A stretch of 64,000 nt of DNA from positions 41,742 through 105,741 of the forward strand of contig JARKPO010000017.1 of assembly GCA_029975215.1 (NCBI GenBank), read 5' to 3'. The position numbers and the translations under genes are program-made. The notes below the pieces were generated by a model. The model was given only the letters and a program-made list of their open reading frames with translations, searched no databases and was not told where the DNA came from. This document shows positions 63,048-64,000 of this stretch, one piece after another; positions within the stretch are counted from its first letter, which is position 1, and each line of letters opens with the position of its first letter. This DNA is from Levilinea sp. (GTDB taxonomy: Bacteria; Chloroflexota; Anaerolineae; Anaerolineales; Anaerolineaceae).

Positions 63048-63319
63048 CGCGGCTATGCCTCGACTTTCTCTGAACGCGCACGTCGCGCTGCAGCGGCCAG
63101 GGACACCTTGGTCGCCAGCCAATCCACCGGGCCAGGAGCCAGCGCTTTGGGCAGCACCGACCATCCATGTGCCATATTCCAGGGTACGCTATAGGATGAG
63201 ATTGGCATCTCTGCGCAGGCGCAAATCCACCAGAGTATGTTCCTGAGAACAGGGCTACAAGGAAGATGGAATCGAGAGAGGTTGCAAGCTCTTAAAGTAA
63301 TTGTAACATCAGGAGGGAT
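63048..63319. other. Intergenic stretch without recognisable gene
   Basis: Between the methyltransferase start and the rRNA operon end I see no ORF with a ribosome site, no tRNA and no repeat; it becomes AT-rich near 63280-63320. Confidence 0.6.
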
Positions 63320-63370
63320 AAAAAAACAAAACCCCCGCGCTCCGCCGGATGGCAAGAGATTGGGGGGGTG
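63320..63370 (-). terminator. rRNA operon terminator candidate
   Basis: On the minus strand ACCCCC (about 63369-63364) pairs with GGGGGT (63335-63330), with an inner CCATCCGGCGGAG hairpin, followed by TTTTGTTTTTTAT. Confidence 0.65.
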
Positions 63371-63387
63371 TTAAACAAAAAAGCCTC

Positions 63388-63501
63388 TTGGCAATGACCT
63401 ACTCTCCCAGGGGGTCGCCCCCCAAGTACCATCGGCGCTGACAGCCTTAACGACCGGGTTCGAGATGTAACCGGGTGTACCACTGTCGCTCAGATCACCA
63501 A
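63388..63501 (-). rRNA. rrf: 5S ribosomal RNA
   Basis: About 114 bases. Ends pair (TTGGTGATCT / GTCATTGCCAA), CACCCGG and TCTCGAACCCGGTCGTTAAG form the B/C arm, and GATGGTACTTGGGGGGCGAC and GGGAGAGTAGGTC form the D/E arm. Ends are accurate to a few bases. About 98 bases downstream of the 23S gene. Confidence 0.92.
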
Positions 63502-63599
63502 GAGACTCTTTTTACGATGTTAAGAGAACCAAACCAGAACAGCATGTTGTTGTAAAACGGTCAAGTAGTTGAAAGAAAATCGAGTTCCCCGCACCACGC

Positions 63600-64000
<401 letters not shown>

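Overview
The window reads as a GC-rich chromosome segment of an anaerobic, fermentative bacterium. My best guess is the Chloroflexota class Anaerolineae. The supporting gene content is a one-piece pyruvate:ferredoxin oxidoreductase, a fused ADP-forming acyl-CoA synthetase, a tungsten-type aldehyde:ferredoxin oxidoreductase, and lipoproteins with long Thr/Pro-rich linkers and WD40, LysM or adhesin-like domains. The taxonomic call is inference from gene content and style. The rRNA at the right edge would settle it. I saw no phage, insertion sequence, CRISPR array or tRNA.

Layout. 1-10 kb: a GNAT/VOC fusion; a compact AOR module (polyferredoxin, AOR, and a MoaD-like carrier whose last codons double as a terminator arm); a second GNAT; an SGNH hydrolase; a DUF4037 protein; a WD40 lipoprotein; a ferredoxin-like protein. 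10-18 kb: small stress and metal-linked genes, including a half-hemerythrin with a 3' frameshift, a DUF2202 ferritin-like secreted protein, a peroxiredoxin whose peroxidatic residue is encoded by TGA (selenocysteine), three methyltransferases, an APH-like kinase, a remnant of a solute-binding protein and a MOFRL glycerate kinase. 18-22 kb: a giant multi-PAS/GAF protein with receiver and HD-GYP domains.

22.6-41.8 kb, all on the minus strand, is the centrepiece. It holds a GntR/HutC regulator with its own consensus promoter and dyad operator, a BmpA/NupOPQ-type nucleoside ABC importer, and about 13 catabolic genes: three nucleoside hydrolases, five PfkB-family kinases, an ADP-ribosylglycohydrolase, a deaminase-type amidohydrolase, a TrpF-like barrel lacking the catalytic Cys, a BtpA-family barrel, a two-SIS isomerase and a YjbQ protein. 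Many genes overlap by 4-11 bp and several intercistronic hairpins divide the locus. It looks like a nucleoside (possibly modified nucleoside or ADP-ribosyl) uptake and ribose-processing pathway that matches no textbook operon I know.

42-56 kb: fused acetate-CoA ligase (ADP-forming), an SGNH-like lipoprotein, a YfcC-type transporter, a PilZ - DedA - EamA run, a GIN-domain lipoprotein, an EzrA-like coiled-coil membrane protein, a YcaQ/AlkX-type DNA glycosylase, a 2H phosphoesterase, a LysM lipoprotein and a Nudix hydrolase. 56-61 kb: nifJ and a dihydroorotate-dehydrogenase-like partner. 61-62 kb: rpsU-infA behind a perfect sigma-70 promoter. The right edge carries the 5S and the 3' part of the 23S rRNA, transcribed leftwards. 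Central metabolism implied: pyruvate to acetyl-CoA (PFOR), then acetyl-CoA to acetate with ATP (ACD), with reduced ferredoxin available to AOR.
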